Positions 50,476 through 64,000 of a stretch of DNA of 64,000 nucleotides are shown piece by piece (the first letter of the stretch is position 1; each line of letters starts with the position of its first letter). Below the pieces are notes generated by a model. The model ran no database searches and was not told where the DNA came from. It saw only the letters and a program-made list of their open reading frames with translations. Source of the stretch: Trichoplax adhaerens (lineage: Eukaryota > Placozoa > Uniplacotomia > Trichoplacea > Trichoplacidae); NCBI RefSeq assembly GCF_000150275.1, contig NW_002060948.1, positions 2,990,512-3,054,511 on the forward strand, given 5' to 3'. The position numbers were made by a program, and so were the translations under genes.

Positions 50476-53400
50476 CTATCCTGTATTTGAGATACTAATA
50501 CTGAAGTGTGTAGTAAGTAAGGTGCTAAGACTGTAAACACGGAAAAGTATATAAGCGAGTAGTTTAGTATAGTAAGATAGTTCTTTCTCGTTAGAGGTCC
50601 TCAGCTAATCAATTACGTTGTATCTTCGTAAACGAGGTTTTGTTCAATAAATCTTAATTTTCTAAAGTTTTGAAGATTCTTGATCTATCAACCTCACAGC
50701 AGGATAGCAGTATTAATTATTGCAATGTGACATAAAATTATCAACATCTAAAAATTATACTCTATCTAAATTATCAGTATATCATTATCACTCACTCATC
50801 CAGTGTTAGCATAATTCTCCTCAAATCGTGATATTAACATTCGATTAGGAAATGTTTCTCTCATTCATCGGTAGCTATGTAAACATTCCAAGAACATCGA
50901 ATAAGATCATTAAATAAGCATAAATTTTAGATCTCGTAGGCGTCATTTAATCTTGATTGATCAATAATTCCAACCAAATTGCTGAACTTTACACATTCCA
51001 TAAAAATTTACTTAGATTATATAAGCGTAATAAATTGTTTCAACACAAATAAGCAATTGCTAAAATAACAAAAGAAAGAAAGATTCAATTTTCAATGATA
51101 TATATTAGACCTTAAACTCATGTACAGTGCATCCTACAACAATTATTAATGACATAATAATCAATACAAAATCTGCAGCAATAGAAAAGTAAGATTTATA
51201 TATTTATTTAAAAATTATCGTCAAATGAAAAGTATCAATTCAAATTAATAAACATCTTGTGTCAAAGGCCAAGTTTACATACAATAAAAATACCAGGTGT
51301 GCAAATCCAACAATGCAAACATCCATTTCCGTCGTTATCACAAGAAGAGAAATGTTGTTTATTATTCCAGTAATTATTGTTAGCTTTAGTGTTTAGTGTT
51401 TTTATAGATATTTTTTTTCCTATTCTGAAATTAAAAAGTAATTATAACGAAGCACAATCACATTTACTATGAAAGAGAGTAAAAATTTCAATCTTTTGCT
51501 TCCTGTAGTTTTATCAATACCAATGTTTGAACATTCTAAATATACTGTATTATATTGATTAATTCTATAATCGATAGCTAGGCATAGCCACAATGGCAGA
51601 GAAAAAATCATATAAAAAAGACTATCCCAAGCTAAAAATGTGTTCTTTTTCCGTGATAGCATGTCTTTCCTTATGAACACGGAAGGAAACCTTAAAATTA
51701 TCACGAACACAATTCGGCTCAATCAGGTGCTTTAAAATATAAATATTATCAGAATCATTTATCAACAATTAACACCATTCATCAGTTTCAATTAAACGAT
51801 CCAAATCATTTGTGATCAAAAAAGACTAAGATAGAATTCTCAATTTATGCTACTTTGTTAGACCGTTAATAACTAGTACGTGAGATTGCTCTATAATGTC
51901 TAGAGAGAAGACGAAAGCCAATCTGATTTCTTTTAGTAATCTTAAACTAGAGTTCTCTTCAATTTTGGACTCGCATTGTGTTTCTGCTTTTCCAGATAAT
52001 GTAATACAGACATTCCATATTCAATATTAAAATTATAACTGGATCGGCCTTAAATTTACTGATTTAAACGTCATTGAAGGGCAATTTAAATATCAAAATA
52101 GACTGTGACGCCAATACGTGCATATCACTTAATTAGGATGGAATAAGTATTATCTTTTAATTTCTTTCCCAAAATAATATAATAGATACCTTTGTGTTAG
52201 AAAACATCCGGAAGGGATAATATATTTTATGTCTTATCTGCCGCTAAGGGTGACATAGCAAGACAAAATCTAAAAAGTTAAATTGATCGATCTGTTGTAA
52301 ATTAAAATCCGTTGATAACGGTATACTTTTCAGTTGTGATTTTTATTCTAGTTGGCTACGTCTATAATAAATTTAATTCTAAGTATATTAGAAGACCATG
52401 TTTCTTGAGAAGCTCTTCACCGACTGCATATGCCTTATCACAATTATATTCAATGTCCTCATTAATTATATTATTGCGTAGAACCAGTAAGAGAAGTAAG
52501 CTAAATCGAAATGTGTTATTTTTAGCTTCTGCTACTTAGTACAGTTCATTTATTAACAGATAAGGCAAAGTAGATAGTAAGATACGTCAGAAATTTATGA
52601 CATAAGCAGGTATAAATTTAATCAAGAAAGAAGAACAATAGGGTAGGTGTGAGTGATAGGTAGAAACTAATTAAAATAGATTGATAAAATTCCAAGATGA
52701 GTTCCAAATTACCTGACTTCAATATCTACTCTATAGTAGTAATCCACCGATGCTGCTAGGCTTCCTACAATAACTTTATTCCTTTCATTCTCGTATATCA
52801 ATGGCAAATATTTGATTTAATTCATTTGATCTGTATAAAAATAGCTAAGACAGAGTATCGAATAAAAGATCTCAGTGAATATTTTCAGGTGCACCGTTAC
52901 GACATATCAATTTCTAGATCAATACACTCACGACTCTAAGTCGCCTAGGCAATGATTACATAGGTCGATATTGCAATCTCTTTAAATATACTGGTATTTC
53001 CTTAATAAGGTAGCTATTATAGCCTGCTAGAAAGGTTAAAGAATTCTTATATTTTTTTGAATGCCTGTCAAATTTGAGAAAGAACTGTTATAAATTGTAT
53101 CTGCGTCATTTAAAATCACATATTAATATCTAATTTCAAATCTTCCTAAATACTTTGTTAAATAAAACGTATAAACAACTAAGCCCTAAGCGCCCGATTA
53201 AAGTTAGCTAAAATGTACCAGCATCAATTTGGCCAGATGCCTTAACTTAACATACTCGTATAAGGATTTGATTCCAGCCCCATAATAAAATACTATAATT
53301 AATGCCACCTTCGTATACAGACCCAATAGGACTTAATATTTACATCATCAACCGAATGACATTAACGTAGCATACTTTTATAATGGATTACACCACTTTT

Positions 53401-56400
53401 GTAACTATTTACAAATATAAATTTAGTAAAAATAATTATACCGATCAAAATCGATGTAAGGCTTATATTGACTGTAACTCAAAATGTATAGGGCGCATAA
53501 TAAAAGAAAATTTCAGAATTTTATACACCAATTTTCGAAATCAAGATATCACAGTTTGATATAATACCGGTATATAGGGTTATACTACTACTGTATTCCA
53601 GTATAGAATATGGAGTTCAGAAAGTGCAGTTTGTATTTTATAGTTACCGTCAACCTTAAACACTCATGCTACGATTATGAGATGAGTAGATTTCGAATCG
53701 CCGCGATCTTTCAATTATAACCAGAGCTATAATATTTTTAAATAACAGATTCATCATGTCAATAAAAAATTTGAGTTGTATTGCGATCGATGAGAATTAT
53801 TAAAGGCCTAGTAGTATAAATGCTTAAGGATTTATTCCTTTCAAAGAGTGAGTATTTTATTTATCAAATAATAATAGCCAATAAATGTAGTGCGATATAA
53901 AATAATACATAGTTTGCATTATTTATTTGCATCAATCCATTTTAAATTTCTATAATACTTATTACAATATAGTACACGTACAGTCTAAACCATTTTACTC
54001 TGAACAATACTTATTAGTATATTTTATTTAATTATCTCGCTTTTTATCATAACCTCTAGGGACTCTTAGAATATTGTTAAACCTATATCTGCCCTTGGTA
54101 AGCAATGTAAATATCGTGCATCAAGCTGTTTTAGTTACGCTAATTATATTGTCAAGCTTTATTAGCAACAGCGAAATCTTATCACGATATCAAGTAGCTA
54201 ATATCAAGCTAATCATTACGATGATCCTCATACCTCTACGCTATTATGAATGTCCTATAACTCGGTTCTATTTCCTATTTATAATATCACTGTTAGGACT
54301 AAATTCCTAAAAGCGCAATTCCCTTTCAGTTAATCTACATCTGACTCTCATGCACTCTTAGTCGCCGGCTTATTTGTAGCTATTTTGTATTTTTGTTATA
54401 CGCATATAAGAATATATATTTGATCGAAAGAATTTGGATCGAATTAATATTTATTGTCTTAATACAGCATAAATTAAGAATAGAATAAACGAAACAGAAA
54501 TGAAAATTAATATTTATACGTCTGCTAATTAGATTAATAGATCATCATCTGTTCGAACAGTATGGGATGGAACTTTAAAGGGCGACATAGCATTAATTCA
54601 AGATCAAATTACGCTTTATTTATCCCAAATATGAAGGCTAACGTGAATAATTGTCAATAAATTTACAAGAACTCATCAGCTTTAATCTATCATTTAGCGT
54701 GTGAATCAATGTAGTCTCCATATCATTGGTGATCAGTAACAATGGCGTTTACATGACTTTATGAGCGATGATATTAAAAGAACTTCCATATACATTAATA
54801 ATCATAACCCCATTTATATTAGACTAGTTCGTTGTTAGCACGCAAAAGTGTAACTTTAAATATTTTGTAATGGTTGCACATTAAACCTTTGTTATCAACT
54901 TATATTTCAGAGTTCGGTAATGTAGCAATACAAGTCTATAACATTATTTTCTCTTAGGATGCTCACTTTTATTCATTAAAATATGCATTCATTATTTATC
55001 TGGCGCCTTAATCCACTTTCAAGATATGTCAATCAATCAACAAATAAATGCCTATTAATTCAGACAGAATCTTATTTCTCTTTATCAAAATAGTTTCTTA
55101 AAAGTAAGGAAGTGAGAAATCGATCAAAATTGTAGTTGTACAATTTTAGATATCAGTGCAGGTGAACGATAATTTCGTCTATTGAAAAGGATCCTTATTT
55201 AAAAATACTACTAGATAACTTCATTATCGGGTCTAGATTATAAGATTTTACTATTAATATTAAGAATAATGATAATATAAAGCCTAATATACAAATTGAA
55301 TCTATCTACATGTACATCATTGACCAAACAATGCCATAAAGCATCGATTATAATGACAAAAAATTTTATATTTAAATTGAAAACAGAGTCCTTCATTATT
55401 CTTGCTATGGTATACCACGAATATAACATCAGCACCGCTGCGCAATTTAATAGTGATAATTTTCATATTCGTTAAGGAAATCAGATTACAGAAAGCAACC
55501 CATTTCATATCATTATATCTACCTATCAACGATTTCCGAAAATATCTTAGTTCTAACGATATTATTTCCTAATGAAGTATTGATTTCATCATCATGCATA
55601 GATGGAATATTTCTATTATTAAATAGATATCGATCGCGATAGTATATGCATTTACCGAGTATTTTTAAGTCGTTGATGCAAACTTTAATAAAACAAGACA
55701 ATCGATGAGTAATGATTAGTTGAGAGTTGAATAGAAAAAACCGTCTAGTTAGTGATGTAGTGATGATTCATTAAATCAATAAAAATTTTATCAGCTTTGA
55801 ATATTGTTTCATAAAAGTAAAGTTAAATGAAGGATAATACAACTATCAGATTAGCTTATTCTAAAATGATCACGTCATTATTAGTAATACACTATAAATT
55901 TTACTTATGCATTTGATGATCGCATTTGATATTTATCAAAGGAAGTGTGACAGGCAAAACTGTCGATTCGTCGTGAGTTTATGTTAAGAAACTGTAATTA
56001 GTATAGGACATGGAAATGTCCCATTGGCACTAATATTATTCACTTATTGAACAGCATCGTTGTTGACATAAGATAGAAAAAAACAGATGATAAAGCTTTT
56101 ACATCGTTGATCTAACTAGAAAATATGTAGTATATCAATTAATTGAAATAAAGGTGATAAAGTATGATCGAAAGAAGGAATTGCAAATCATAATCATTAT
56201 ATGGCATCTATTATTGAAATAGAGTACGTGAGGAAGGTACGGGAATGAAGCGATATTCTTCTATATCGTTCATAAAATATTGAACGCAAAACAATTGAAT
56301 AAAATGCTGTTCACTAGATGATCTTCATAATTTATTCTACTTAAAATGTACCGAACAATGCAACTATCTTCTTTCGATATTATTATCGCTTAATTCTTCA

Positions 56401-56458
56401 TTCAATATTTGATGTACTTGACATCAAATTAACGAGATAATTTATAATGTATATATAT

Positions 56459-56478
56459 ATAGTTCATATATGAACTAT
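56459..56478. repeat. 20-bp perfect palindrome around CATATATG
   Basis: ATAGTTCATA followed by its exact complement. It directly follows a (TA)n run at 56446-56460. No gene nearby. Confidence 0.75.
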
Positions 56479-59400
56479 ACACTAAGTATGCGAAAAATAG
56501 TTAAAAGTCGATTATTAACCCTTCATTAGTAACTATAATAGTGGTTTGTCGATTCGAGGCACTATTCCAAATCATTGCAGATAGAACTGCAATAAGGAAT
56601 GTAAATTGATGTCGTATATTATCTTCTTTCCTAATTTCAGATCGATAATAGATAGCCCAGCTGCATTTATACACCCATTTGACTAATGTAAATATAAAGT
56701 CAAGAATAAACAACACAATACTTCCAGTAAAATAGCTCAAAATTGAATGTTTAAGATAATTAATCAAATAAGCCCATTGTGTAACTTCTTCATGACATCA
56801 TCGATCAATTCATTTTATTCTATCTTTTATAGTAAACGAGTTAGTTCTAATCAACTGAATAGATCTAAAGTTCCAATGATGATCTAACAAGCAATTAATT
56901 TTGAAAAGCAAAAATCTAGCCTCATTTTAATTCCATGAAATAAATATAGATCTAGATGACACTGATACTGATCTTTATCATTTAATAGAATAAGATTGTA
57001 TTACAAAATTGATCTAATGCATATCATGCTCTTTTTGATAAAATAATTTGGAAAATGGAAAATGAGAAACCAACTTTACTTTCGAAAGCATTTTCACAAC
57101 ATAGAGAGAGATATCGACTATAAATGTTATACCTATACATGAAATACGGGTGATATTTGTTTTTCTTCTTTCAATTTGGAATTTATTTCCGTCCGATTTA
57201 CAATATTAATTGTATTCTATAAGACTGGTTCCATCTATTGTATAGGAGTGATTTTTTTTATTTTTGTAAAATTTTTATTACGTATAGAAAGTTAAAAATG
57301 TCAATAGACAAATGGATTATCAATTAATAACTGAGCTATTGAATAAGAAATCTAAAGTTATATAAGATGAAACAGACGATATACAATATGCAATTAATTT
57401 TTTTTCCTATCTAACTAAATTAATCAATAATAGCCATAGGGAATAGATTGTAAGATAGCTAATTCTATTCATCAGCTTGATATTGAAAGGAATTGTACAT
57501 TACATCTATTGCAATAGCAATCGTAAAATAATATCTATTAACTTAGCTTTCATTGGCACTTGCCTTTGCCTACTCTGTTGATAACTTTCCCTATTGAATA
57601 GGACAAACATGATTAGTTATCAATTTTTAACGAGCTTAGATATTCCTGTTTTTACAATGTCTTACCACTTGTATAAACATATTAAACGAAAAGTATTCCA
57701 CTCTGTCAAAAACTAGCAGACAGGATTGTCCATTTATATCTTAAAGACAATTTTAAATGTTAGCAACTTAATCCAGGACGTCTTTAATCTATTAGAACAG
57801 TTGAATCTAATCAACATTTGAATGATTTTTTCCTTTTTTCATTTCAGAGATAATTTACTTGAAAAATATATTACTGATTAATTGTAGATAGGGGACGATA
57901 ACCTAGTTTCAATATGTCATGATGGAGATTATCATCGTTATCCTTTTTGAGTTTATATTTTTATTCATCAATATTCTTTATATACTTTCACCTTTACAAA
58001 CACTATCATCTATCATCTCGAATACTATACATATATAATATTCAATTAGATAAACTACAATCACAAAACTAGAAGTGATAGATAGCATTAAAAATTTTAT
58101 CACGCTTGTTTATTTGAAGCTATACGCAATTCCTGTTTGCATAATGACTTTTTTTCTCATATTAATTAGATAGATCTAGCTTAAAGTTGTAGCCTAATCA
58201 TGGAAATATCAAATGATAAACATATATTATTACAGTAATGATGATACTCAATTTATTGATTAGAAGTGGATATTTTTTCTTTGCCTACTATCTCTGTTCC
58301 TCTCCCCCTCTTCATCTTAATTTACTTCCAACCTTGAAAAAAAAACAATAGCAATTGTTTAATCTTGGATACTCTACTCTACTTAGAAGGGTGTCTATCT
58401 ATTCTATTATCGTCGATCAACATTTTAATTATCTTAATAACTTGCTTTGCCATCGTTACCAGTTGAAAAATAACCAAATTAGATTGCCCTAACAGTAGTA
58501 TTGTCCTGTTTAACTATCACTGATGGCCATCCCATTCGTATTCAATAACTAAACAATAAACAACTAAAGCATTATACTCAGATTTGATTTTCCCCACCCT
58601 TGACCACATTACTCCTATTCGAGCGGGCTATCAACTATTCCAACATTATATATCCTCATTTAAATAGCTTTCACTGCTTTGCCATCATCATTGACGACAG
58701 CATCAATTGTGATTGTATACAATCCATATAAGTTGTACTTTTATTGAGATCCTTTAATTTGAAACAGTCTTGTTAGCTCCATTTCTCAAGATATCTTTAG
58801 CTTAGCTGCAAGTAATTAAGCTGCTTAAAAAGTTAAAAAATCTTCATCAAACCGCTACATTTACTCGTATTGCCCATCACTTAACTCAACCTCGATCAAG
58901 TGCAACTTGATAAGGAAGAAAACGTCGAACTGGAAATTGGAAATTATTTTTCCTTCAACTCAAACAAGACTGCATAAACCAGATCTCACTCAGGTAATGG
59001 AAATCATTTTTTATTTATTATAACGTATAGATCAAAATGTAAAATACTTACGGTATATCTTACATTCAGATTCTATGTAAGCGAAATTGAAATCCATAAA
59101 TTTACAAACATTTCTTGTCTTTCTTTTGCACTGTCATGTTAATGAAATATTCTGAGTCTAAAGTCGATCAACTGACCAAGACATTTTATCATTTCAATGT
59201 AATGCTATCATGATGAAATTGATCATAAATGTGCAGCATCAAACGATAAGCTTAGTCCACGTTTATAGCATTGATGATGAATTCCTGTAAATCCTAACAC
59301 ATAACGATTAGGTAGAAATGATACTACAGACCTTTCAAAACGATCATGATTTAATTTGATATTGCGTAGAAATAGATAAGCAAAGTAGGATAGTAACATC

Positions 59401-61498
59401 TACTTATACTCTCGTGATTGTATCTCTCGAGTAGATAAATGGAGCAATCAGCTCTTATAAAACATTAAACCTTGAAATGTTAGAAATAACTTTTGGTGAT
59501 TTAAGGTGTTACAGACAAAATACAAAGTTAGATAGAGTTCATGATATGGGAAATTCATGAGTTACCTAAATAGACAGTATAACATGAGCTTATTGCTAAA
59601 AATGGATATTCAATCATAAAAGGGGTTAAGGTAAATTAGTAGAATCTATCCAGTAGATTTTCGAGGATAAAACTGACTGGTATGCCTCAGTTTTGTACTA
59701 GAAGAATTCAATTTAACTCCGTAAATATTCTCTGACCAAGTTCTGTTGGCCGTTTTACTAGAGTAGTGCTTTCCCAAGATAGAAATATTTAGGGTACGTT
59801 GAGCTAGAATAACACTGATCGATACAAATAAATTGATTACAATCTGGCTAAACAAGCTTGAGAGAAATATCAATCGACGCTAAAGGAAACCTTCAGGCAA
59901 AGTAAAGTATACTATCATAAAGCTTTTCCTGATAATATTATAATAACTTACTTTAAATAGATGTTATGTATATCCTCATTTCCATCAAAAGAGCCTTAAC
60001 AATCTCAATACCAAACTAAATGCTAACTTAAATTACTGCTAAAATAGATTTAGAATATTATTAAATCAAGAACTAACGTTCTACATATTTTCTATTTTCG
60101 CTCCATTGCTAACCGACTCAGAGCCATTTTTCCAACTTAGCATCACTTAATAGCCTTCCTATTTAGGAAGTGGTACTAAAAATATGATATCGAAAATAGA
60201 CCAAAAGATCAATCTCCTTTCGAGGGGATTTCTTACTCTACCCACAATTTAAGTTATGTTAAAAAGAAGTGATCTATCTAGAATCACTCAGGATCGATCT
60301 AGCCAATAATAAATAGACTATCAATATAATTTCATCGTTTCCTTATATTAGATCTCTCTTGCTTTCACTTCACAGCATATTAGAATTTATCTTGGCAGAT
60401 GTTTCATATAAATTGAACTTGAATTCGATCATGCTCTACCATCATTGCAGAAAGATCAAAACTATAAGTAACCACGTAATTAAAGTACTAGATGGAGTAT
60501 AGGATTTAGCACCTACTGCATTTTTAATAAACGTTGACATCTTCAAGTATTCATCTTTTGCAACAAACCAAGGTGGTCTTGAATAGCAGACAATGGTGTA
60601 TCAGGATAAATTAAAATAGTATTATCGCTTGACCTAGTCAATTTTTATGACATATATTTTAGTATTTATGTCTGTAGCAGACATAACTAATTATTTAAGT
60701 AAACTGTAGCCTAAAATTCCAATGGAAAAGTATTTTGTTAAGTTAGCACACAACGGAAAATCTGCTAGTCATGATGTTCAAAGTACAATAATGACAAGAA
60801 ATGAAATTAGATACCTCTGGCATTAACTCTTACTTTGGATGCCAAATGAATATTGTCCTATTCTAATCTTGACGTCATTTGGAATAAAGGAACTATTGAC
60901 TAATGTAGCAAATTGGGGGATAAATTTTTTCACATAATCTGTCAGTTGGACTACTACACTACTTCAAATTTATAATACCTGTATATGGATAAAATTTTCC
61001 ACACTTCTATTTGCTTATATCGTTACCGCTAACATTAGCCAACAATATTATCTTTCTCGATCCTATTTTTATTTGACCTATTCATCATAGTTATCGGAAA
61101 GTCCTAAGAGTTTCGCCAATAGAAGAAATTATTATGGCTTTTTCAATAGGCGCAGATAATACTTCTTTCTAGTCAATTTCATTCTTATTTGATTAGAATA
61201 TCTAGAAATCCAGAGGTTAAACTGAAATTAAGCTATCATAACTTCTAAATCCTTGTTGCTACTTTTCTGACTACATTTCTAGCACGTAGACATGTTCTGA
61301 GTAGAGATTAACCTATTAAAGCCTAATTAATTATACTGTAAGTAGTACAATGACTACTACACCCTAGTTATCATGTCTACGTGAGTTATATTATTTTATT
61401 CTCACATTTTTACTCTATAGACTTGGTAGAAATCTATGATTTATAATATAGATGATAATGTAATTCGACAGGTTAGGTTAAGTAGTCAAGAACATGCT

Positions 61499-62020
61499 AT
61501 GATCATTCTTCCTATCTCATTTCTAACTCTACATTACCAACTGTCTATCTACGAACGGGGGATAGAAAAGAATTTATAAATTTCATGATCATTCTTCCTA
61601 TCCCATTTCTACCTTTATATCCGGTTCTGAGTGACTATCTACCAATCATGGAAAGAAAATGAATGTATTCCTATTCCATTCGTTCATTTTATCTCATTTC
61701 TACCTGTATGTACTGACTGTCTACGATTATTGATAGAAGAGGAACGCATAAATCTCGTGATTGTTCTCCTATCCCGTTTCCACTTTTATGCACTGACTGG
61801 CTATCCATCAATTTTCGATAGAAAGGGAACCCATGAAATCTCGTGATCATGCTTTCAATCCTATTTCTAGCGAGTATACTAATTGACTATCCACGAATGA
61901 TGGATGGAAAACAAGTAGCTATGTGTACCAATTGTAATTATTTATTCAATCCCATTTCTCTCCTTGCCATACGGCTAGCTATCAACGCCTTTAGATGAGA
62001 AATAGAAGAGCATAGTTCTT
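61499..62020. repeat. degenerate tandem array, ~6 units of 85-90 bp
   Basis: Each unit has the same order of blocks: GATCATTCTTCCTATC, then CCATTTCTAC, then a TACTGACTGTCTA-like block, then a GATAGAAAG-like block, then AAATCTCGT. Units begin near 61500, 61587, 61680, 61760, 61845 and 61930. The copies differ at many positions, so the array is old. The open frame at 61631-61846 is a product of the repeat. Confidence 0.8.
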
Positions 62021-62029
62021 TTGGCAATC

Positions 62030-62955
62030 AATGTCACTGTAATTTTTCCTTCTATCTTCATATGTTAAATGACCATGTAAAAAATAAGGATGAAACTATT
62101 TAGTTATCACAGCTCAGCCACTTTTAGATTAATTTACGAGTATTACTGTTGTCGTTTCCAATCACCCTTTTCATTTTTAGATAGGGAAGAGGGCAATTGT
62201 CCAGATACCAATTTCTATTATGCTTCTACTTTCTAAGTTGATCAGAGATCTGTGATCCTTTCATGGGAAACTAATCCAATTATGGCTAAAAATAACTTAT
62301 GACGATAAGATGACTAATTGTAGACTAGAATTCTCCCTGCAATGGATTTATTCTTCCTGGCTCGTTCAAAGCATCTATTAATTATTAGATAGGGATAATC
62401 ATAGTCCTCTCTCTGAGGCTAGAGAATGATACCTGCATGATATGGTTACTCTTCTTTCAAGTTTCTCTAAAACCGACATATCAAGTATGAAAGTGTAAAA
62501 TCATACAACTATTACTGCAGAGTCCACCACATATGTGAGCGTCAATTTTATCTTTCATGCTGATATAACCCTTTTGTACGTAAGTAGATACGCGTATATA
62601 CAGCTCCAAGATGAAAAATAAGTTTAGCGAATTCTGAGATCAAGTTGAATTTTTCCTACTTCTCAACTTGAATCCTATTTTCGATCCTCTCTACATACCG
62701 AACTATTCGTTCTCTTTTTCTTCATTCACTTACGATATCAGATTGTCCTTTATAATATGGTAATAAATTATTAGTTATGGTATCCCGAAGAAATTAGCAG
62801 CGCATTTATTCAACCAATAATGCATTTAAATATATGGTTGCAATCCATTGCTACTACGCTTAGACGAAATTTATAGAAAGTTATTACAATTCTCTTATTC
62901 TATAATGAAGAGCATTATTGAAATCTCCTTATGGTAATAAATATTATGCTAGTCA
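62030..62955. other. AT-rich spacer between the two tandem arrays
   Basis: Nothing recognisable as a gene. It contains scattered GATAG/CTATC words similar to those in the neighbouring array. Confidence 0.4.
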
Positions 62956-62961
62956 ACGGTA

Positions 62962-63550
62962 CCACATGCTAAATATGAAAGTTCAGTCTAAAAGCAACTA
63001 GCTCACGACTTGATACAATTAAAATATTTTGATATCAGCTCCAACAATATTATTAGAATAGGAAGCAGATTTTACTCTGTTAGTGATACGTAAACTGTAC
63101 CTATGCTAGATGAAAATAGCAAAGCTTACTTTACAAACTACCAGCTCATGATTTCATGTAATTAAAACTTCTGGATATCCTATTAGTTCCAATTATGTTG
63201 TTAGAATATGAAGCAGATTCTACCGTGCTCGTGATCATTGAAGTCCTAGTTCAAGATATCCTACGCTAGATAAATTACAAAGTTTAATCTAAAACTATCA
63301 GCTCATAACTTGATACAATCAAAATTGATATGCTAGCAGCTCCGACAAGACGATTAGAATACGAAGTAAATTCTACCTTGCTAGGGATCAGTGAAGTGCT
63401 CGTTATACATGCCCCATGCTAGATAAAATAGCAAAAGTGTAGCCTAAAAAACCGCCCACCCATGATTGAACCTAACTAAGAATTTTTTCGATATCCTTCT
63501 TACTCTAACATTATTAGAATATGCAGCAGATTTATTCAGACAAGCTAAAG
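62962..63550. repeat. degenerate tandem array, 4 units of ~150 bp
   Basis: Repeated block order: CATGCTAGAT(A)AAA..., then AGCTCATGACTTGATACAAT, then GATATC...AGCTCCAACA, then TTATTAGAATA.GAAGCAGATT, then CT.TG.TAG.GATCA. Units start near 62965, 63104, 63262 and 63414; the last is partial. Positions such as ATTAGAATA and AAGCAGATT are conserved in every copy. Confidence 0.82.
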
Positions 63551-63559
63551 TTTGGGTTG

Positions 63560-64000
63560 TTAAAATAGAGTAAATCTCTAATATGTCGCAAATAATCAAC
63601 ACCGTATTATCGAATTTTAAAGCAACGTTCATTGCGTCCCTCTGTCGGAGAAGAATTCCAATTTCTTCCCCTTGTAGGTAATCGATTTCTTAGCAGCTAG
63701 GAAATATGAGATAAGATGAATGTGTGATAAAACATTTGCTGATCTCAAGAAAATTATGATATCGTCTATAGCAGTCATCATACGGAATGATTTCTCTTAG
63801 CTTTCCTTCAGTATGTTAGCAAACAACCATTCTCATGAGTTATAGATACTGCTTAAATGATGCTGGAGCTCAACACTCGACAACTAACTTTAATAAGCAG
63901 TCTTAACCTTTACTCGTTCAAAGATTGAAATTGTTTTATTTTTATGATTGCTTCCTGTAGTTTACTCTGTATCATTACTGCATCTGACTGAAAGACTTGT
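63560..64000. other. right-end flank, no gene seen
   Basis: AT-rich sequence after the 150-bp array. The minus open frame at 63444-63632 overlaps the last repeat unit and is not supported as a gene. Confidence 0.4.

Larger units (their letters stand above)
43120..61490. other. 18 kb gene-poor AT-rich DNA
   Basis: I find no splice-consistent exons, domain signatures or RNA gene motifs on either strand. The longest open frames (51420-51722, 56501-56767 minus; 54074-54310 plus) are short, hydrophobic and without recognisable family features. The stretch could be spacer, a very large intron, or host lncRNAs I cannot detect by eye. Small hairpins are listed separately. Confidence 0.5.

Noticed and set aside
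51420-51722. 100-codon hydrophobic minus open frame
   Set aside because: Looks like a membrane protein only because the DNA is T-rich. No GPCR or channel landmarks, no in-phase splice partners.
56501-56767. 88-codon hydrophobic minus open frame
   Set aside because: Same reason: no family motif, no neighbouring exons, surrounding DNA full of stops.
61631-61846. 71-codon plus open frame near the right end
   Set aside because: Lies in the 85-90 bp tandem array and is not kept open in the other units.
1-64000. tRNA, rRNA and CRISPR elements
   Set aside because: No box B-like GGTTCGAATCC with matching arms, no conserved rRNA words and no direct-repeat/spacer array were found by eye; a covariance-model search would be needed to exclude tRNAs fully.

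Overview
This window is eukaryotic nuclear DNA: it is very AT-rich, genes are split by short GT–AG introns, there are no operons, and the gene set is typical of an animal (rhodopsin-class GPCRs, a VEPH1/melted orthologue, FBXO31, an EGF/CUB secreted protein, a chymotrypsin-fold protease). Together with compact introns and large AT-rich spacers this suggests an early-branching metazoan. A placozoan (Trichoplax/Hoilungia-like) is my best guess, from overall impression rather than a diagnostic marker.

Layout. At 1.6-5.9 kb two single-exon class A GPCR genes lie in tandem on the minus strand. At 8.9-9.8 kb there is a repeat patch with a hairpin, a MITE-like element with terminal inverted repeats, and degenerate ~190-230 bp repeats. 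At 11.3-14.65 kb (minus) five exons join in frame. They encode a type II membrane protein with a trefoil domain, the N-terminal non-catalytic domain of a GH31 (sucrase-isomaltase type) glucosidase, two beta-rich repeats and a PI-PLC-X domain that lacks its first catalytic histidine. At 15.7-18.9 kb the DNA is crowded with GTAC-centred palindromes (TACTGTAC/GTACAGTA types), just upstream of an FBXO31 orthologue with an intronless coding region (19.0-20.2 kb, plus). A coding-like but broken stretch follows at 20.9-21.25 kb.

At 21.8-26.2 kb (minus) I could rebuild a 12-exon VEPH1/melted gene (707 codons) with every splice phase consistent. A CpG-richer, CRE-containing patch at 27.5-27.85 kb may be its promoter. 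At 29.6-32.3 kb (plus) there is a trypsin-like protease with a charged linker built partly from duplicated mini-exons. At 38.1-43.1 kb (plus) a 14-exon gene encodes a secreted protein with 8 EGF domains, CUB, EGF and CUB, again with all phases consistent, plus a TATA box and a poly(A) signal.

From about 43.1 kb to the end I see no gene I can defend. The right end carries two degenerate tandem arrays: about six units of 85-90 bp at 61.5-62.0 kb, and four units of about 150 bp at 62.96-63.55 kb. The genes do not form a pathway. Several are cell-surface or secreted products (GPCRs, the trefoil/PLC-X protein, protease, EGF/CUB protein), while VEPH1 and FBXO31 are intracellular signalling and ubiquitin-pathway proteins.
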